Positions 24,441 through 34,070 are shown, counted from the first letter of the stretch. The stretch: DNA of 50,864 nt from an uncultured Lentisphaeria bacterium (GCA_949282305.1 CASDPB010000025.1:1-50864), one strand, 5' to 3'. A program made the numbers and translations. Notes: generated from the letters alone by a model not told the origin.

Positions 24441-24992
24441 ATGAAAAGAATCGCATGTGAACAAATCGCGGCAGGAAAATGGCTCCTGCTGAACGAGCTC
24501 ACCTATGAAGACCGCAAAGGGAAAATACGCACATGGGAAGCCGCCGCGCGGCAGAACTGCGCCGGAGCCGTTGCCGTCATCTGCACGTTGAAACCATCCA
24601 ACCGTCTGATCCTTGTGCGCCAGTACCGCCCGCCGGTCGATAAATTCACGATTGAATTCCCCGCCGGACTCATCAATCACGGAGAATCTCCGGAAGAGAC
24701 TGCTGTCCGCGAGCTCCGCGAGGAAACCGGTTACAAAGGCAGGGTGCTGCGCGTCCTCCCCCCCTCATACAGTTCCGCGGGGCTGACGTCCGAAGCCACC
24801 AGCATCGCAGTCATGGAGGCGGACGAAGCGGAACAGGGCACTCTCCAGACTCAATTTGACGAATCGGAGGACATTGAAACCCTTCTCGTCGAAAAACACG
24901 CACTTGAAGACTTTCTTCTTGAGGCGGACAAACATGGAGAAGCCATAGACAGCAAACTGCTTTCCTATGCGGAGGCTTTGAGAGGAGATTGA
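24441..24992 (+). CDS. Nudix hydrolase, ADP-ribose pyrophosphatase-like
   Basis: A 183-residue soluble protein. The Nudix box reads GESPEETAVRELREETGY, matching G-x5-E-x7-REUxEExGU, and is preceded by LVRQYRPPVDKFTIEFPAGL, the pattern of ADP-ribose pyrophosphatases. It would cleave ADP-ribose or another nucleoside diphosphate derivative using magnesium. The C-terminal TSEATSIAVMEAD region fits the family. It is monocistronic and followed by a long hairpin at 25026. Confidence 0.85.
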   Translation: MKRIACEQIAAGKWLLLNELTYEDRKGKIRTWEAAARQNCAGAVAVICTLKPSNRLILVRQYRPPVDKFTIEFPAGLINHGESPEETAVRELREETGYKGRVLRVLPPSYSSAGLTSEATSIAVMEADEAEQGTLQTQFDESEDIETLLVEKHALEDFLLEADKHGEAIDSKLLSYAEALRGD

Positions 24993-25025
24993 AAAAGTCC
25001 TTCCTCCCTCATAATGCGCCTTGCT

Positions 25026-25072
25026 GCGCCATTTTTCCCGGGAAAGAATCATTTTCCCGGAAAAAATGGCGC
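25026..25072. repeat. Long near-perfect inverted repeat
   Basis: About 20 bases (from 25026, GCGCCATTTTTCCCGGG...) are almost perfectly repeated in inverted order up to 25072 around a short loop at about 25046-25051. The arms contain their own T and A runs, so the foot of the stem is A/T-rich inside. It follows the Nudix gene by 33 bases. It may terminate transcription or be a mobile palindromic element. Confidence 0.65.
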
Positions 25073-25116
25073 CAGATACAAAATAAACTCAAAAAAAACA
25101 TGGATTTTTTGATAGT

Positions 25117-25144
25117 TTGATTTGCATTTGTTTTCTTGTATGAT
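25117..25144 (+). promoter_or_regulatory. Promoter of the small basic protein gene
   Basis: TTGATT (25117-25122) and TATGAT (25139-25144) are separated by 16 bases, about 60 bases before the ATG at 25206. Confidence 0.6.
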
Positions 25145-25205
25145 AATTTTTTATAGCGCAAGATACAGTGAGTATCTAAACACCAACACAGAAGGGAGCA
25201 GCAAC

Positions 25206-25409
25206 ATGCAGTTCTACAACGTCAAAAAGAGAAGTAAAGTCGATGTCCCGGAAGCAAAATGCACCAAGGTTGTCTATGAAAGAAAGACAAGCAAAGGCAT
25301 TCAGAAACGTTATGCAGTCAGAGCAAAAGATGATGACGGAACAAATCTGACCAAGTTCGTCGCCAAGGAAGACTATGAAAAACTGAAATGCAAAGCCGGC
25401 AAGGCTTGA
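25206..25409 (+). CDS. Small basic protein, possibly DUF5679-like
   Basis: A 67-residue Lys-rich soluble protein. AAGGGAG lies upstream of the ATG. The string of YNVKKRSKVDVP, then a strand-like VVYERKTSKGIQKRYAVRAK, then DDDGTNLTKF has the order of DUF5679-type small zinc ribbons (YCVKCR...GR.AV.G...CGT), but the paired cysteines are missing. This family link is a guess. A dedicated promoter and strong terminator point to a real, probably well-expressed gene. Confidence 0.65.
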   Translation: MQFYNVKKRSKVDVPEAKCTKVVYERKTSKGIQKRYAVRAKDDDGTNLTKFVAKEDYEKLKCKAGKA

Positions 25410-25434
25410 TTTTCGATTTTCATTGATTTTACTG

Positions 25435-25463
25435 AAAACCCCGTTCGTGCGGGGTTTTTATTT
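25435..25463 (+). terminator. Rho-independent terminator
   Basis: AACCCCG and CGGGGTT form a 7-bp stem with a 6-base loop, followed by TTTATTTT. It ends the transcript of the small basic protein. Confidence 0.9.
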
Positions 25464-25465
25464 TC

Positions 25466-25780
25466 CATGCCGCCGCCACGCGGCAGTTCGTGTCTCCTCC
25501 GGCATTTTCCGCAAGACATCCCCCTGATGATTTCAGGTTGAACTTTCCTTATATTTCATTAAAAACACTGTCCGGAAGCGCGCCTTCCATACAACGGAAT
25601 TTCAAGTCGTAACATATTATTTGCGAACAAGTTGCACCAACAGAAGCCTCCTGCTGCCATATTCTTCTCCCCTTGACCTCAAAAAGGGCATAGTGACTTC
25701 TACAATACTTTTATTTGCAGAAAGTTACAACTCATGTTCCTTTCTAACGGAATCTTATTTCATTAATCAAATGATTTTCC
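25466..25780. other. Intergenic stretch without a recognised gene
   Basis: No frame here has both a plausible start and a ribosome site. The composition drifts from GC-rich (up to about 25530) to AT-rich. A stretch near 25670-25700 reads as an isolated CTTGACC with no good -10 box. It may hold a decayed gene, but I recognise nothing. Confidence 0.4.
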
Positions 25781-25808
25781 TTGACATTTTCAAATTCTGC
25801 TGTAAATT
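25781..25808 (+). promoter_or_regulatory. Promoter before the 70-residue protein
   Basis: TTGACA (25781-25786) and TAAATT (25803-25808) have a 16-base spacer, 55 bases before the ATG at 25863. Confidence 0.6.
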
Positions 25809-25862
25809 ACAGTATGATGGAAATGTTCCGAATGATCGGATAAAAAGAATGAGAGGAGCCTT

Positions 25863-26075
25863 ATGCCGTCAAATGCAGAAGTAAATCTAACAAGACTGGC
25901 GAAAACCAGTCTGCCCATGGATTTCGTGAAGCTCCATGGAGGTGAATGGAATCATCAGGATTGGCTTGTATTTTGCGCTTCTCTTGAAGAAAAGGGATAC
26001 ACTCCAATCGACTTGGATCAGGTCGGGCTTCTTTTGGAAAAAGCGAAGTCGGAATACTGGGAAAACAAACGCTGA
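25863..26075 (+). CDS. Small hypothetical protein
   Basis: A 70-residue acidic soluble protein without signal peptide. AGAGGAG precedes the ATG. It contains LARTSLP-like and HQDWLVFCASLEEKGYTPID segments, suggesting two or three helices. No family is recognised. It has its own promoter and is followed 39 bases later by rsmI, so the two are probably co-transcribed. Confidence 0.6.
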   Translation: MPSNAEVNLTRLAKTSLPMDFVKLHGGEWNHQDWLVFCASLEEKGYTPIDLDQVGLLLEKAKSEYWENKR

Positions 26076-26114
26076 GCAGGCATTCAGCGTGTTTTATGGA
26101 ACGGAGTATCAACC

Positions 26115-26834
26115 GTGGCTGATGTTATGTCCTCTTCCGGTGCGCTTTACCTTATTTCCACGCCGATCGGCAATCTGGAAGATATGACTTTCCGCGCCGT
26201 GAACATCCTGAAAGAATGTGACGTCATTTTTGCGGAAGACACACGCAGGACGAAAGTTCTGCTTGCCAGATATGAAATCTCCAAACGTCTGGAATCCTAT
26301 CATTCCTTTAATGAGCACGGCAAAACGCCGGAATTGCTTGCCAGGGTTAAAGCGGGGGAAAAAGTCGGTCTTGTGACGGATGCGGGGACTCCATGTGTCG
26401 CGGATCCCGGTTTTCTTCTGGTTCGGGAGGCGGTCAAAGCGGGCATTGAGCCGCAGATCATACCGGGAGTTTCCGCCCTGACTTTTTCCATTGCCGCCAG
26501 CGGACTTCCTTCTGATAAATTCGCATTCTACGGTTTTCTCCCGGTCAAGAGCGGCCGTCGCTCCGCAAAAATCGCTGAAATCGCCGCGGAAGACAAAAGC
26601 GTTGTCATTTTTGAATCCCCCTACCGCCTGGCAAAGCTCATGCAGGAACTCTGCGGCGCAGTCGGGCCGGATGCTCATGCCGCCATCATCAGAGAGGCGA
26701 CAAAACTTCATGAGGAAGTGCTTCGCGGCACGCTTTCCGAACTTGCGGAAAAATGTGCAGCCCGTTCATGGAAAGGCGAATGCGTTGTCGTTCTCTCCCG
26801 CAGGACAACCTCAGGCGAAGACATTCCGGAGTGA
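26115..26834 (+). CDS. rsmI: 16S rRNA 2'-O-methyltransferase RsmI
   Basis: A 239-residue tetrapyrrole-methylase-fold enzyme that methylates the ribose of cytidine 1402 in 16S rRNA. Diagnostic blocks are present: LYLISTPIGNLEDMTFRA, FAEDTRRTKVLL, LVTDAGTPCVADPG, IPGVSALTFSIAASGLP and IFESPYRL. The GTG at 26115 has CGGAG 8 bases upstream; an in-frame ATG at 26127 is an alternative that removes four residues. It lies downstream of a small gene and converges on the icd operon. Confidence 0.93.
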   Translation: MADVMSSSGALYLISTPIGNLEDMTFRAVNILKECDVIFAEDTRRTKVLLARYEISKRLESYHSFNEHGKTPELLARVKAGEKVGLVTDAGTPCVADPGFLLVREAVKAGIEPQIIPGVSALTFSIAASGLPSDKFAFYGFLPVKSGRRSAKIAEIAAEDKSVVIFESPYRLAKLMQELCGAVGPDAHAAIIREATKLHEEVLRGTLSELAEKCAARSWKGECVVVLSRRTTSGEDIPE

Positions 26835-26894
26835 TTCCGTTTTTCCGGAGACGCCGGGCTGCAGTATTCAGGCATTCCGGATCACAATCCGCCT

Positions 26895-27806
26895 TCATTG
26901 CGCTTTGGGAATCAGATAGTAGTCCTTGAGCATCAGAATCGGCATGTAAGACTGTTTGGCATGGCGCAACCCTTCAATCCCCAGATCCTGCTCCCGGTTG
27001 ATAAACTCGCACTTGTCCAGAAGATATTTTGCAGTCTGATTCGTAATGACCTGAGACGCGCCCTTGCACTCCAGATCGGCTTTTTCAAACTGAACCGTAT
27101 AGGAATTGCTGTTGATCCGGCTGAATACGGCATACGCTTTGAGTTCGCCTCCCGCCATCAGCATCAGCCCTTCAAAGCCGAGCTCACAATAATGCTCTAA
27201 AGCGCGGTTGATCGCCTTGCGCTCATTTTCCACCCGGGTATCGTCAAGATGCTCCAGACGCCAGTGTTCCGTCAGTGAAATCACCGTGCGGAAATCGTCC
27301 TTCTCAATTTTCTTCAGTTCGAAAGTATCATAATTGCGCTCGAACTGGGAAATCAGATTGCGCTTTTTGGAAAGTTTCCCGCCATGAAGCTCGGCAAGGG
27401 ATTTGGTCAGGTAGATGTATTCATCGTTTTCGTCCCCCATCGGAACAACGGTAAAATACTCCCGAAGTTCCGGATGTGTCGCGATATAGGCGGGGGGAAC
27501 ATGAGCGATCGTGCCGGAAAATGACTTTGCGCGCATTCCCCTGGAAACGGCAGCAAGCTCCTCAACGGAGACCGGGTCGCCGGAACACGGGAAAAGCAGC
27601 TCATCGACCGACGGCATGTGCACATAAAAATGCCCGTTGAAAATCTGCCATACGGTGCCGTAGACATCCGCCCAGATATACAGGTTCGGAAACGTATATT
27701 CACAGCTGGGGAAATCCGAAAGCGCCAGACAGCGCTTTATCTCATCCATGTCTTCAATCGCAATGGCTTTCATTCTGCCGTAATCGAAGCATAAGTCTGT
27801 ATTCAT
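26895..27806 (-). CDS. DUF2156 / LPG-synthase C-terminal-like protein
   Basis: A 303-residue soluble protein with the double-GNAT fold of the phosphatidylglycerol lysyltransferase C-terminal domain. The ending FINREQDLGIEGLRHAKQSY is the most typical block of the family; FPNLYIWADVYGTVW near the N-terminus also fits. It has no membrane part, so it is unlikely to flip lipids itself. It may transfer an aminoacyl group to another acceptor. AAAGGA precedes the ATG, and only 19 bases separate it from the GNAT gene upstream, as last gene of the icd operon. Confidence 0.8.
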   Translation of the reverse strand: MNTDLCFDYGRMKAIAIEDMDEIKRCLALSDFPSCEYTFPNLYIWADVYGTVWQIFNGHFYVHMPSVDELLFPCSGDPVSVEELAAVSRGMRAKSFSGTIAHVPPAYIATHPELREYFTVVPMGDENDEYIYLTKSLAELHGGKLSKKRNLISQFERNYDTFELKKIEKDDFRTVISLTEHWRLEHLDDTRVENERKAINRALEHYCELGFEGLMLMAGGELKAYAVFSRINSNSYTVQFEKADLECKGASQVITNQTAKYLLDKCEFINREQDLGIEGLRHAKQSYMPILMLKDYYLIPKAQ

Positions 27807-27825
27807 AAAAATCCTTTTGTTGGAG

Positions 27826-28254
27826 TTAGAACCTCATCGGGGTAAACGAATCCATTTTTTTACCGGAGGTTCTTGCATAAAACGCCTCGGTTCCGGGAGC
27901 CCCCACACAAAGCACCCAGTCGCATCCCTTCCCTTTCAGGTATGCAGCCAGGCGCTCCAGTATCTCCCTTCCGATTCCGTGCTTGCGATGCTCTTTCAAA
28001 ACCACGAGATCCAGCATATACGCATCGCTGACTCCGTCGGAAAATGCACGCATCATTCCGACGAGTCTGCCGTTCAGGAACGCCGCAGAAACAGCGAAGG
28101 AGCCTTTCAGCATCGCGCCGAGCGCCGCCTTGTCAACGGGCTCCGCGATCCATCCGGCTTCCAGATAGAGCGCCGCGACCTCGTCCAAATTGAGTTCACG
28201 CTCCATTCTGAATTCAAAATCTTCCAGCTGCGGCGCATTCATGGAACAGCTCAC
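27826..28254 (-). CDS. GNAT-family N-acetyltransferase
   Basis: A 142-residue cytoplasmic acyltransferase. The central strand and acetyl-CoA loop read [21 protein letters not shown], where RKHGIG matches the Q/RxxGxG/A motif. It ends with [10 protein letters not shown], the usual Tyr-containing C-terminal strand. The acceptor is unknown. The start used overlaps the icd stop (ATGTGA); an in-frame ATG 12 bases later would also work, and neither has a strong ribosome site, so coupled translation is likely. Confidence 0.78.
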   Translation of the reverse strand: MSCSMNAPQLEDFEFRMERELNLDEVAALYLEAGWIAEPVDKAALGAMLKGSFAVSAAFLNGRLVGMMRAFSDGVSDAYMLDLVVLKEHRKHGIGREILERLAAYLKGKGCDWVLCVGAPGTEAFYARTSGKKMDSFTPMRF

Positions 28255-29501
28255 ATGTTTTCAACCACGGCTTCCGCAAAACCGGAGCAGGAAAGTTCCG
28301 TCGCCCCCTCCATGAGTCTTGCGAAATCGTAAGTCACCTGCTTGGAGGAAATCGCCTTCTCGATCCCCTTGATCACTAGATCCGCCGCTTCGTTCCAGCC
28401 GATATGGCGCAGGAGCATTTCGCCGGAAAGCGCAAGCGATGAAGGATTCACCTTGTCCATGCCCGCATATTTGGGCGCAGTTCCGTGCGTCGCCTCGAAA
28501 ATCGCCATGCCGGTCATGTAGTTGATGTTGGCGCCGGGAGCGATTCCGATGCCTCCGACGCAGGCGGCAAGCGCATCGGAAACATAATCGCCGTTAAGAT
28601 TCATCGTGGCGATCACGTCATATTCCGCGGGACGGGTCAGAATCTGCTGAAGGAATGCGTCGCAGATGCAGTCTTTAATCAGGATTTTGCCTTCCGGCGC
28701 TTTCCAGTCGCACTCGGAAGCGATTGCGACTTTATCCGCGAACTCGCGTCTGGCAAGCTCATATCCCCAGTCCTTGAATCCGCCCTCGGTGAATTTCATG
28801 ATGTTGCCCTTGTGAACCAGCGTCACGCTTTTGCGGTTGTTGTCGAGGGCATACCGGATCGCGGCACGGATCAGGCGCTCGCTCCCCTCCTTGGAGACCG
28901 GCTTGATGCCGATCGCACTGGTTTCGGGAAAACGGATCTTCTTCACTCCCATCTCGTTCTGAAGGAAGTCAATGACCTTCTTCACTTCGGGAGTGCCGGA
29001 CTGCCATTCGATTCCCGCATAAATGTCCTCTGTATTTTCACGGAAAACGACCATATCGGTCAATTCGGGATTCCTGACGGGAGACGGAACTCCGGCAAAG
29101 TGACGCACGGGACGCAGGCAGACATAAAGATCAAGAGTCTGCCGGAGAGCCACGTTCAGTGAACGGATTCCCTTGCCGACCGGCGTCGTCAGCGGTCCCT
29201 TGATGGAAACGCGATAGTCGCGAATCGCCTCGACCGTTTCATCGGGAAGCCACGTGCCCTCTCCGTAAACCCGGTTTGCCTTTTCTCCGGCAAAGACCTC
29301 CATCCATGCGATTCTGCGTTTTCCGCCATAAGCCTTTTCCACGGCGGAGTTCCAGATGTGCATGCTTGCCTTGGTAATATCCGGTCCGATGCCGTCACCT
29401 TCGATATAGGTAATGACCGGCTGGTCGGGAACCTCAAGAACGCCTTCCGACTTCAGTGTGATCTTTTCTCCGGCGGGAACCTTTATCTTGTCATAAGCCA
29501 T
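28251..29501 (-). CDS. icd: NADP-dependent isocitrate dehydrogenase
   Basis: A 416-residue TCA-cycle enzyme converting isocitrate to 2-oxoglutarate. [10 protein letters not shown] starts the fold; the substrate loop [11 protein letters not shown] contains Ser114, equal to the serine phosphorylated in E. coli. [15 protein letters not shown] carries the Lys-Tyr pair that selects [16 protein letters not shown] and [13 protein letters not shown] are further family blocks. GAGGAG precedes the ATG. It is the first gene of an operon with a GNAT enzyme and a DUF2156 protein. No kinase/phosphatase gene is visible in the window. Confidence 0.96.
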   Translation of the reverse strand: MAYDKIKVPAGEKITLKSEGVLEVPDQPVITYIEGDGIGPDITKASMHIWNSAVEKAYGGKRRIAWMEVFAGEKANRVYGEGTWLPDETVEAIRDYRVSIKGPLTTPVGKGIRSLNVALRQTLDLYVCLRPVRHFAGVPSPVRNPELTDMVVFRENTEDIYAGIEWQSGTPEVKKVIDFLQNEMGVKKIRFPETSAIGIKPVSKEGSERLIRAAIRYALDNNRKSVTLVHKGNIMKFTEGGFKDWGYELARREFADKVAIASECDWKAPEGKILIKDCICDAFLQQILTRPAEYDVIATMNLNGDYVSDALAACVGGIGIAPGANINYMTGMAIFEATHGTAPKYAGMDKVNPSSLALSGEMLLRHIGWNEAADLVIKGIEKAISSKQVTYDFARLMEGATELSCSGFAEAVVENM

Positions 29502-29543
29502 GTTTTCGTCAACTCCTCATGTATTTTAAAATTTATGGAGCAG

Positions 29544-29572
29544 AATATACATGAAATTCCGGCTTTTGTCAA
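29544..29572 (-). promoter_or_regulatory. Promoter of the icd operon
   Basis: On the minus strand TTGACA (29572-29567) and TATATT (29549-29544) are separated by 17 bases, giving a start about 35 bases before the icd ATG. Confidence 0.8.
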
Positions 29573-29702
29573 AAAATAATAACCATTTTCAAAAAAATAG
29601 TTTGCCGCAGCCTATTCCTGCCGCAGCCGGCAAAGTATCACAAAACGGACTGGAAGAAACGGAAAACGGGTTTATATTATATCTCAAAGGAGGATTTCAA
29701 TT

Positions 29703-30470
29703 ATGAAACTTTGCAAAAAGAACCTTGCGGCACAGCTCTACACAATCCGCGAATACACAAAAACCCCGAAAGACATCGCCGAATCCATGAAGAAAATCAA
29801 GGCGATCGGCTACGATGCAGTCCAGATTTCCGGGCTCGGCCCCATTGACAACAAGGAGCTCGCAAACATTCTCGACGGAGAGGGACTTGTCTGCTGTGCG
29901 TCGCATGATTCCGGCGCTCTGCTGTTCGACAAGACCGATGAAGTCATTGAACGTCTCCACGCGGTAAAATGTCCCTACACGGCATATCCCTACCCGCACA
30001 TCAAGTGGAACAACGAGGAAGACTGCCTCAAGCTGGCGGCGGGACTCAATGAAGTCGGCGCCAGACTGAAAGCCGCGGGAATCACGCTTTGCTATCACAA
30101 TCACGCGCTGGAATTTGAAAAATTCAACGGCAGAACTGTGCTGGACATCCTCTATTCCGCCTCAACCGCGGAAAATCTCAAAGGCGAACCGGATACTTAC
30201 TGGGTTCAGCAGGGCGGTGCAAATCCGGTCACATGGATCAGAAAACTTTCCGGGCGTCTCCCGCTTCTCCATCTGAAGGACAGCGGATTCCGCGACGGCA
30301 AGCAGATCATGACCGAAATCGGAAGCGGAAATCTGGAATGGAAACCGATCCTCGAAGCCGCCGATGAAGCCGGATGCCTCTGGTACATCGTTGAGCAGGA
30401 CGTCTGCCCCGGATGTCCCTTTGATTCGCTCAAAATGAGTTATGACTACCTTTCCGAAAACTTCTTCTGA
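29703..30470 (+). CDS. Sugar phosphate isomerase/epimerase
   Basis: A 255-residue xylose-isomerase-like TIM-barrel protein. Typical blocks are LAAQLYTIREYTKTPKDI at the N-terminus, GYDAVQISGLG, ITLCYHNHALEF, DTYWVQQGGANP, LPLLHLKDSGF and the late metal ligand Glu of WYIVEQDVC. This set is common in enzymes for inositol or keto-sugar catabolism, but the exact reaction is unknown. AAAGGAGG precedes the ATG. It is monocistronic with a terminator at 30496. It is not a close copy of the family member at 2605. Confidence 0.87.
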   Translation: MKLCKKNLAAQLYTIREYTKTPKDIAESMKKIKAIGYDAVQISGLGPIDNKELANILDGEGLVCCASHDSGALLFDKTDEVIERLHAVKCPYTAYPYPHIKWNNEEDCLKLAAGLNEVGARLKAAGITLCYHNHALEFEKFNGRTVLDILYSASTAENLKGEPDTYWVQQGGANPVTWIRKLSGRLPLLHLKDSGFRDGKQIMTEIGSGNLEWKPILEAADEAGCLWYIVEQDVCPGCPFDSLKMSYDYLSENFF

Positions 30471-30495
30471 CCGGAAAGGCGAATTGCAAGAAAGA

Positions 30496-30531
30496 CGGAA
30501 AGGCATTCCAATGTTTGCCTTTCCGCCTTTT
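30496..30531 (+). terminator. Rho-independent terminator
   Basis: CGGAAAGGCA and TGCCTTTCCG form a perfect 10-bp stem with a 10-base loop, followed by CCTTTTTT. It ends the isomerase transcript. Confidence 0.92.
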
Positions 30532-30679
30532 TTATGAATAAAATATTCCGTTCTCTTCTTTTCGCAACAGTAATATTCATAAAAAACATGGAAGATTTTC
30601 CGTATTCAATATTGCGTATTCCGCGCCCCGATGTAACTTTCCGGAAATGAAAATTCAGGCAACAGCAACAGGTGGTTTT

Positions 30680-33010
30680 ATGAATAAAAATTCCGCTTTC
30701 CTATATTATACAAAACCCGCGGACTGCTGGGAGGGCGCGCTGCCGCTCGGCAACGGCAGACTCGGCGCAATGGTTTACGGAGGAATGGAACATGAGGAGC
30801 TCGCACTGAACGAGGATACGCTCTGGTCGGGACTTCCGGAACATGCCTACAGTAAAAAAGTGTCGGAAAATCTTCCTGCGGCGCGGAAGATGATCCGTGA
30901 AAGGCGTTTTACGGAAGCCGACGAATTCATCTCCCGGGAAATGCTGGACCACGATTCGCAAAGCTACCTGCCGGCGGGAAAGCTGCGATTCCGTTTCGCA
31001 CCGGGGAAAAACGTCTCGGACTATACACGGTCGCTTGATCTGGAAAGCGCGCTGGCGGTCACGACATTCCAGGCGGACGGAGTCACCTTCCGCAGAGAAT
31101 TCTTCGCAAGCTGTCCGGATCAGCTGATCGTAATCCGCTTTTCAGCGGACCGCCCCAATGCCGTTACATTCGATGCCTTCTTTGAATCGGAAATCCGGGG
31201 TGCCGCATCAGGTTCCGGGGACTCCATCTGCTTCAACGGAGAATGCCCGGTATTCAGCCGCTATGACAGAATTGTATGGAGAAATGAGGAGAACCGCCCG
31301 GGCATCCGTTACCAAATGCGCCTGAAAGCGCTGCATCGGGGCGGAACCGTTTCCGCCGGAAAAGACGGAAAACTTCATGTTGCGGAAGCGGACAGCGTCA
31401 CGCTCCTGCTTGCCATCCGCAGCGACTTCATCGACTGGAAAACTGTTCCCGGCTCCTCCGGCGCAGCTCCGGAAGAAAAATGCCTGCATGATTTCGCCGC
31501 CGTTTCCGGCATGGATTTTGAACAGTTGTTCCGCAGACATCTCAAAGACTATCAGCCGCTCTTCTTCCGCTCCATTCTGAGCTTTCCGGAAAATGCCGGA
31601 GATTCCCTTCCGACGGATCAGCGCCTCAAAGTCTGTGAAAGCTCTGAAAACGTTCCGCCGAACATGGCGGCACTGCTGTATCATTTCGGACGTTATCTCA
31701 TGATTGCCTCCTCGCGCCCGGGAACGCAGGCAGCCAACCTTCAGGGGATCTGGAACCATCTGCTCATGCCGCCGTGGGGTTCCAACTATACGACGAACAT
31801 CAATACGGAAATGAACTACTGGCCTGCGGAGAATGCCAATCTCGCGGAGTGCGCGGAACCGCTGTTCCGTCTGATCCGCGAATATGCCGAACAGGGAAAA
31901 GAAGCGGCGGAGAAACTCTACCAATGCAAAGGCTGGTGTCTGCATCACAATGCGGACATCTGGCGTTTCGCATCGCTCGCGACCGGCAAGGCGCAGTGGG
32001 GATTCTGGCCGGTCTGCGGCGCATGGCTCTGCCGCCATGTCTTCGACCATTATCTCTATTCCGGCGACACCGCTTTCCTGAGGGAATACTATCCCCTCCT
32101 GCGCGGTTCTGCGGAATTCCTGCTTGATTTTCTCGTGGAGGAGCCGGACGGCACTCTGCTGACCGTCCCGTCCACCTCGCCGGAAAACAGCTTCGTTGAT
32201 CCCGTAACGGGGAAATCCGTCTCCGTGGCATCCGGAACTCTCATGGATATGACATTGATTGCTGAAAATTTCAAGGAGGTGCTTTTCTGCATCACGGAAC
32301 TCGGTTTGGACGACCCGATTGAAAAACGGCTGCGCAATGCCCTCCCGCGCCTGAAGAAACCGTGCATCGGCAGGGCGGGACAGCTTCTTGAATTCGGGGA
32401 GGATTTCGAGGAAGCGGAAATTCATCATCGCCATCTCTCCCATCTTTACGGCGTCTATCCGGGAGCGGAGTTCACAGCGGAACAAAACAGAAAATTCTAC
32501 GATGCGGCAAAAGTCTCTCTGGAACGCCGCGGGGATCTCAGCACCGGCTGGGCAATGGGCTGGCGTGTCGCATTGTGGGCGCGTTTCCTTGACGGCGACC
32601 GCGCATGCCGTGTCATCAGAAATCTGCTGACGGTCGTCGATCCCCGCGAAAACAGGAGCGGCGGCGTTTACATCAATCTTTTTGACGCACATCCGCCGTT
32701 CCAGATCGACGGCAATTTCGGGGTTGCCGCCGCAATCGGGGAAATGCTTCTGCAAAGTCACTTGACAACGGACGACGGTGTGATGATTCTTCAAGTCCTC
32801 CCGGCGCTCCCGACATTCTGGAAAGAGGGTACCGTTTCCGGTCTCCGTGCCCGTGGCGGAATCACTGTCGGCATTCAATGGAAAGACAATGAGGCAAAAG
32901 TCATTCTTTCTTCTTCACGGCCTGTTTCCTTTCTTCTGAACTGCAAGGGGTCGCGTATCCCCGTAAGTCTGGCGCAGGACGAACAAAAGGAAATCCGGCT
33001 GCCGGGATAA
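30680..33010 (+). CDS. GH95 alpha-L-fucosidase-like glycoside hydrolase
   Basis: A 776-residue protein covering the whole GH95 fold. The N-terminal beta domain starts [26 protein letters not shown]; the (alpha/alpha)6 barrel has [13 protein letters not shown] and the Asn pair of [37 protein letters not shown] has the acidic residues expected for the general acid, and [14 protein letters not shown] the C-terminal Asp. Known members cut alpha-1,2-fucose (or galactose) from host glycans. No signal peptide is visible, so it should act in the cytoplasm on imported oligosaccharides. The start at 30680 has AGGTGG upstream; an ATG at 30647 would add 11 residues. Confidence 0.93.
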   Translation: MNKNSAFLYYTKPADCWEGALPLGNGRLGAMVYGGMEHEELALNEDTLWSGLPEHAYSKKVSENLPAARKMIRERRFTEADEFISREMLDHDSQSYLPAGKLRFRFAPGKNVSDYTRSLDLESALAVTTFQADGVTFRREFFASCPDQLIVIRFSADRPNAVTFDAFFESEIRGAASGSGDSICFNGECPVFSRYDRIVWRNEENRPGIRYQMRLKALHRGGTVSAGKDGKLHVAEADSVTLLLAIRSDFIDWKTVPGSSGAAPEEKCLHDFAAVSGMDFEQLFRRHLKDYQPLFFRSILSFPENAGDSLPTDQRLKVCESSENVPPNMAALLYHFGRYLMIASSRPGTQAANLQGIWNHLLMPPWGSNYTTNINTEMNYWPAENANLAECAEPLFRLIREYAEQGKEAAEKLYQCKGWCLHHNADIWRFASLATGKAQWGFWPVCGAWLCRHVFDHYLYSGDTAFLREYYPLLRGSAEFLLDFLVEEPDGTLLTVPSTSPENSFVDPVTGKSVSVASGTLMDMTLIAENFKEVLFCITELGLDDPIEKRLRNALPRLKKPCIGRAGQLLEFGEDFEEAEIHHRHLSHLYGVYPGAEFTAEQNRKFYDAAKVSLERRGDLSTGWAMGWRVALWARFLDGDRACRVIRNLLTVVDPRENRSGGVYINLFDAHPPFQIDGNFGVAAAIGEMLLQSHLTTDDGVMILQVLPALPTFWKEGTVSGLRARGGITVGIQWKDNEAKVILSSSRPVSFLLNCKGSRIPVSLAQDEQKEIRLPG

Positions 33011-33287
33011 GTTGCTGCAATGCCCCATTTTCAAGGGTGGCGTTACGTCGAAACGGTAAAAATGCAGATTTCACTGTTTCGACAGTTCTTTGCGCCGCCC
33101 GTTCTTCCTTTATGCCGCATACGCCTGAAACTGTCTCTTGTATTCATGCGGTAAAGCGTCTTCACGACATTTGCGAAACAGATGTCGTTCGCTTTGCATG
33201 CAACCATGAAAGCGTGAAGAACCGCCAGAACGCCGCCCACAGGATTGAAATGAAAAATCAAATACGGGAAAAAGTAATTTCTATTAT
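33011..33287. other. Intergenic stretch with nested inverted repeats
   Basis: Open frames here on both strands (up to about 90 residues) lack ribosome sites and family resemblance, so I do not call a gene. Between 33159 and 33220 several arms are complementary: TCTTCACG with CGTGAAGA, and ACGACAT with ATGTCGT, plus GCGAA with TTCGC. The stems partly overlap, so they would compete. The segment may be a decayed gene or a structured element. Confidence 0.35.
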
Positions 33288-33962
33288 TTATGATGGAATA
33301 TTCAACCCTATGTGATGTTCGAGCCGGAGTCGCAGGAGCTCCGTCATCGGCATGTAGACTTTACGTTTCAATCTCACTGCGACAAAAACTAAAATTCTTT
33401 TTTTTACATTGTTGTCTGAATAATTCAAAAACAAGGCAAAATAGGGAGCATGACCGATTACCTGCCATATTTCATATTTCCATGACAATACGGACGTATC
33501 AGCAACCAATTCAAGATTTTCAATTTGCTGAGAGCTGATTGTGAGTTTGTTTTGTGGAATCTGAACTCCGGGAAAGTTATTTCGACGAAAAAATGAAATA
33601 GCAGATTTTTCTAAGTCGATGATTGCAAGAGGGTGTCTGGGCAAACCCCTCAGAATCTTTTTTAATCTGTTCTTTGATAAAACATAAAAAACAGAACTGA
33701 TGGATAAAGACAGAATGATATTGACCCATAATAAAAAGAAAAAAGACAGAATGTAGATACTGAATAAAAAAATTATGAATGTTTTCAAGAATACGATTTG
33801 ATACAACTTAGGGTCAGGCAAGAGATAAAAACGTTTTTTTTCTGCGGAGGCAGTCCATCTGTAATAGTTTAAACCATGATTCAATAAAAACATTTCATTC
33901 CCGAATTCATAATAACATCCGATCTCATGGTTTAAGATAATTTTTCTACAGCCATTATTCAT
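33288..33962 (-). CDS. AT-rich orphan membrane protein
   Basis: A 224-residue protein with two adjacent membrane helices at about residues 55-95 (FLKTFIIFLFSIYILSFFFL and the following VNIILSLSISSVFYVL) and soluble parts on both sides. AGGAAG lies 8 bases before the ATG. The DNA is clearly more AT-rich than the neighbours and uses codons such as ATA, AAT and TTT much more, which points to recent transfer. A two-helix hairpin with flanking PH-like soluble parts is common among small envelope proteins, but no family is recognised. Confidence 0.62.
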   Translation of the reverse strand: MNNGCRKIILNHEIGCYYEFGNEMFLLNHGLNYYRWTASAEKKRFYLLPDPKLYQIVFLKTFIIFLFSIYILSFFFLLWVNIILSLSISSVFYVLSKNRLKKILRGLPRHPLAIIDLEKSAISFFRRNNFPGVQIPQNKLTISSQQIENLELVADTSVLSWKYEIWQVIGHAPYFALFLNYSDNNVKKRILVFVAVRLKRKVYMPMTELLRLRLEHHIGLNIPS

Positions 33963-34070
33963 GTTGTTTCTTCCTGAATTTTCAGGTTATGATTCACAAT
34001 AACTGCTATTCCCGGATTTTCAAATCTGAACGAGGCGCAACTTATGGCTCAAAACGGGGAAGAGGCAAAA

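Noticed and set aside
31208-32878. Minus-strand open frame of 556 codons inside the GH95 gene
   Set aside because: Antisense shadow of a well-recognised glycoside hydrolase, with no ribosome site.
33043-33261. Minus-strand 72-codon frame downstream of GH95
   Set aside because: No ribosome site and no family resemblance; it may be part of a decayed gene.
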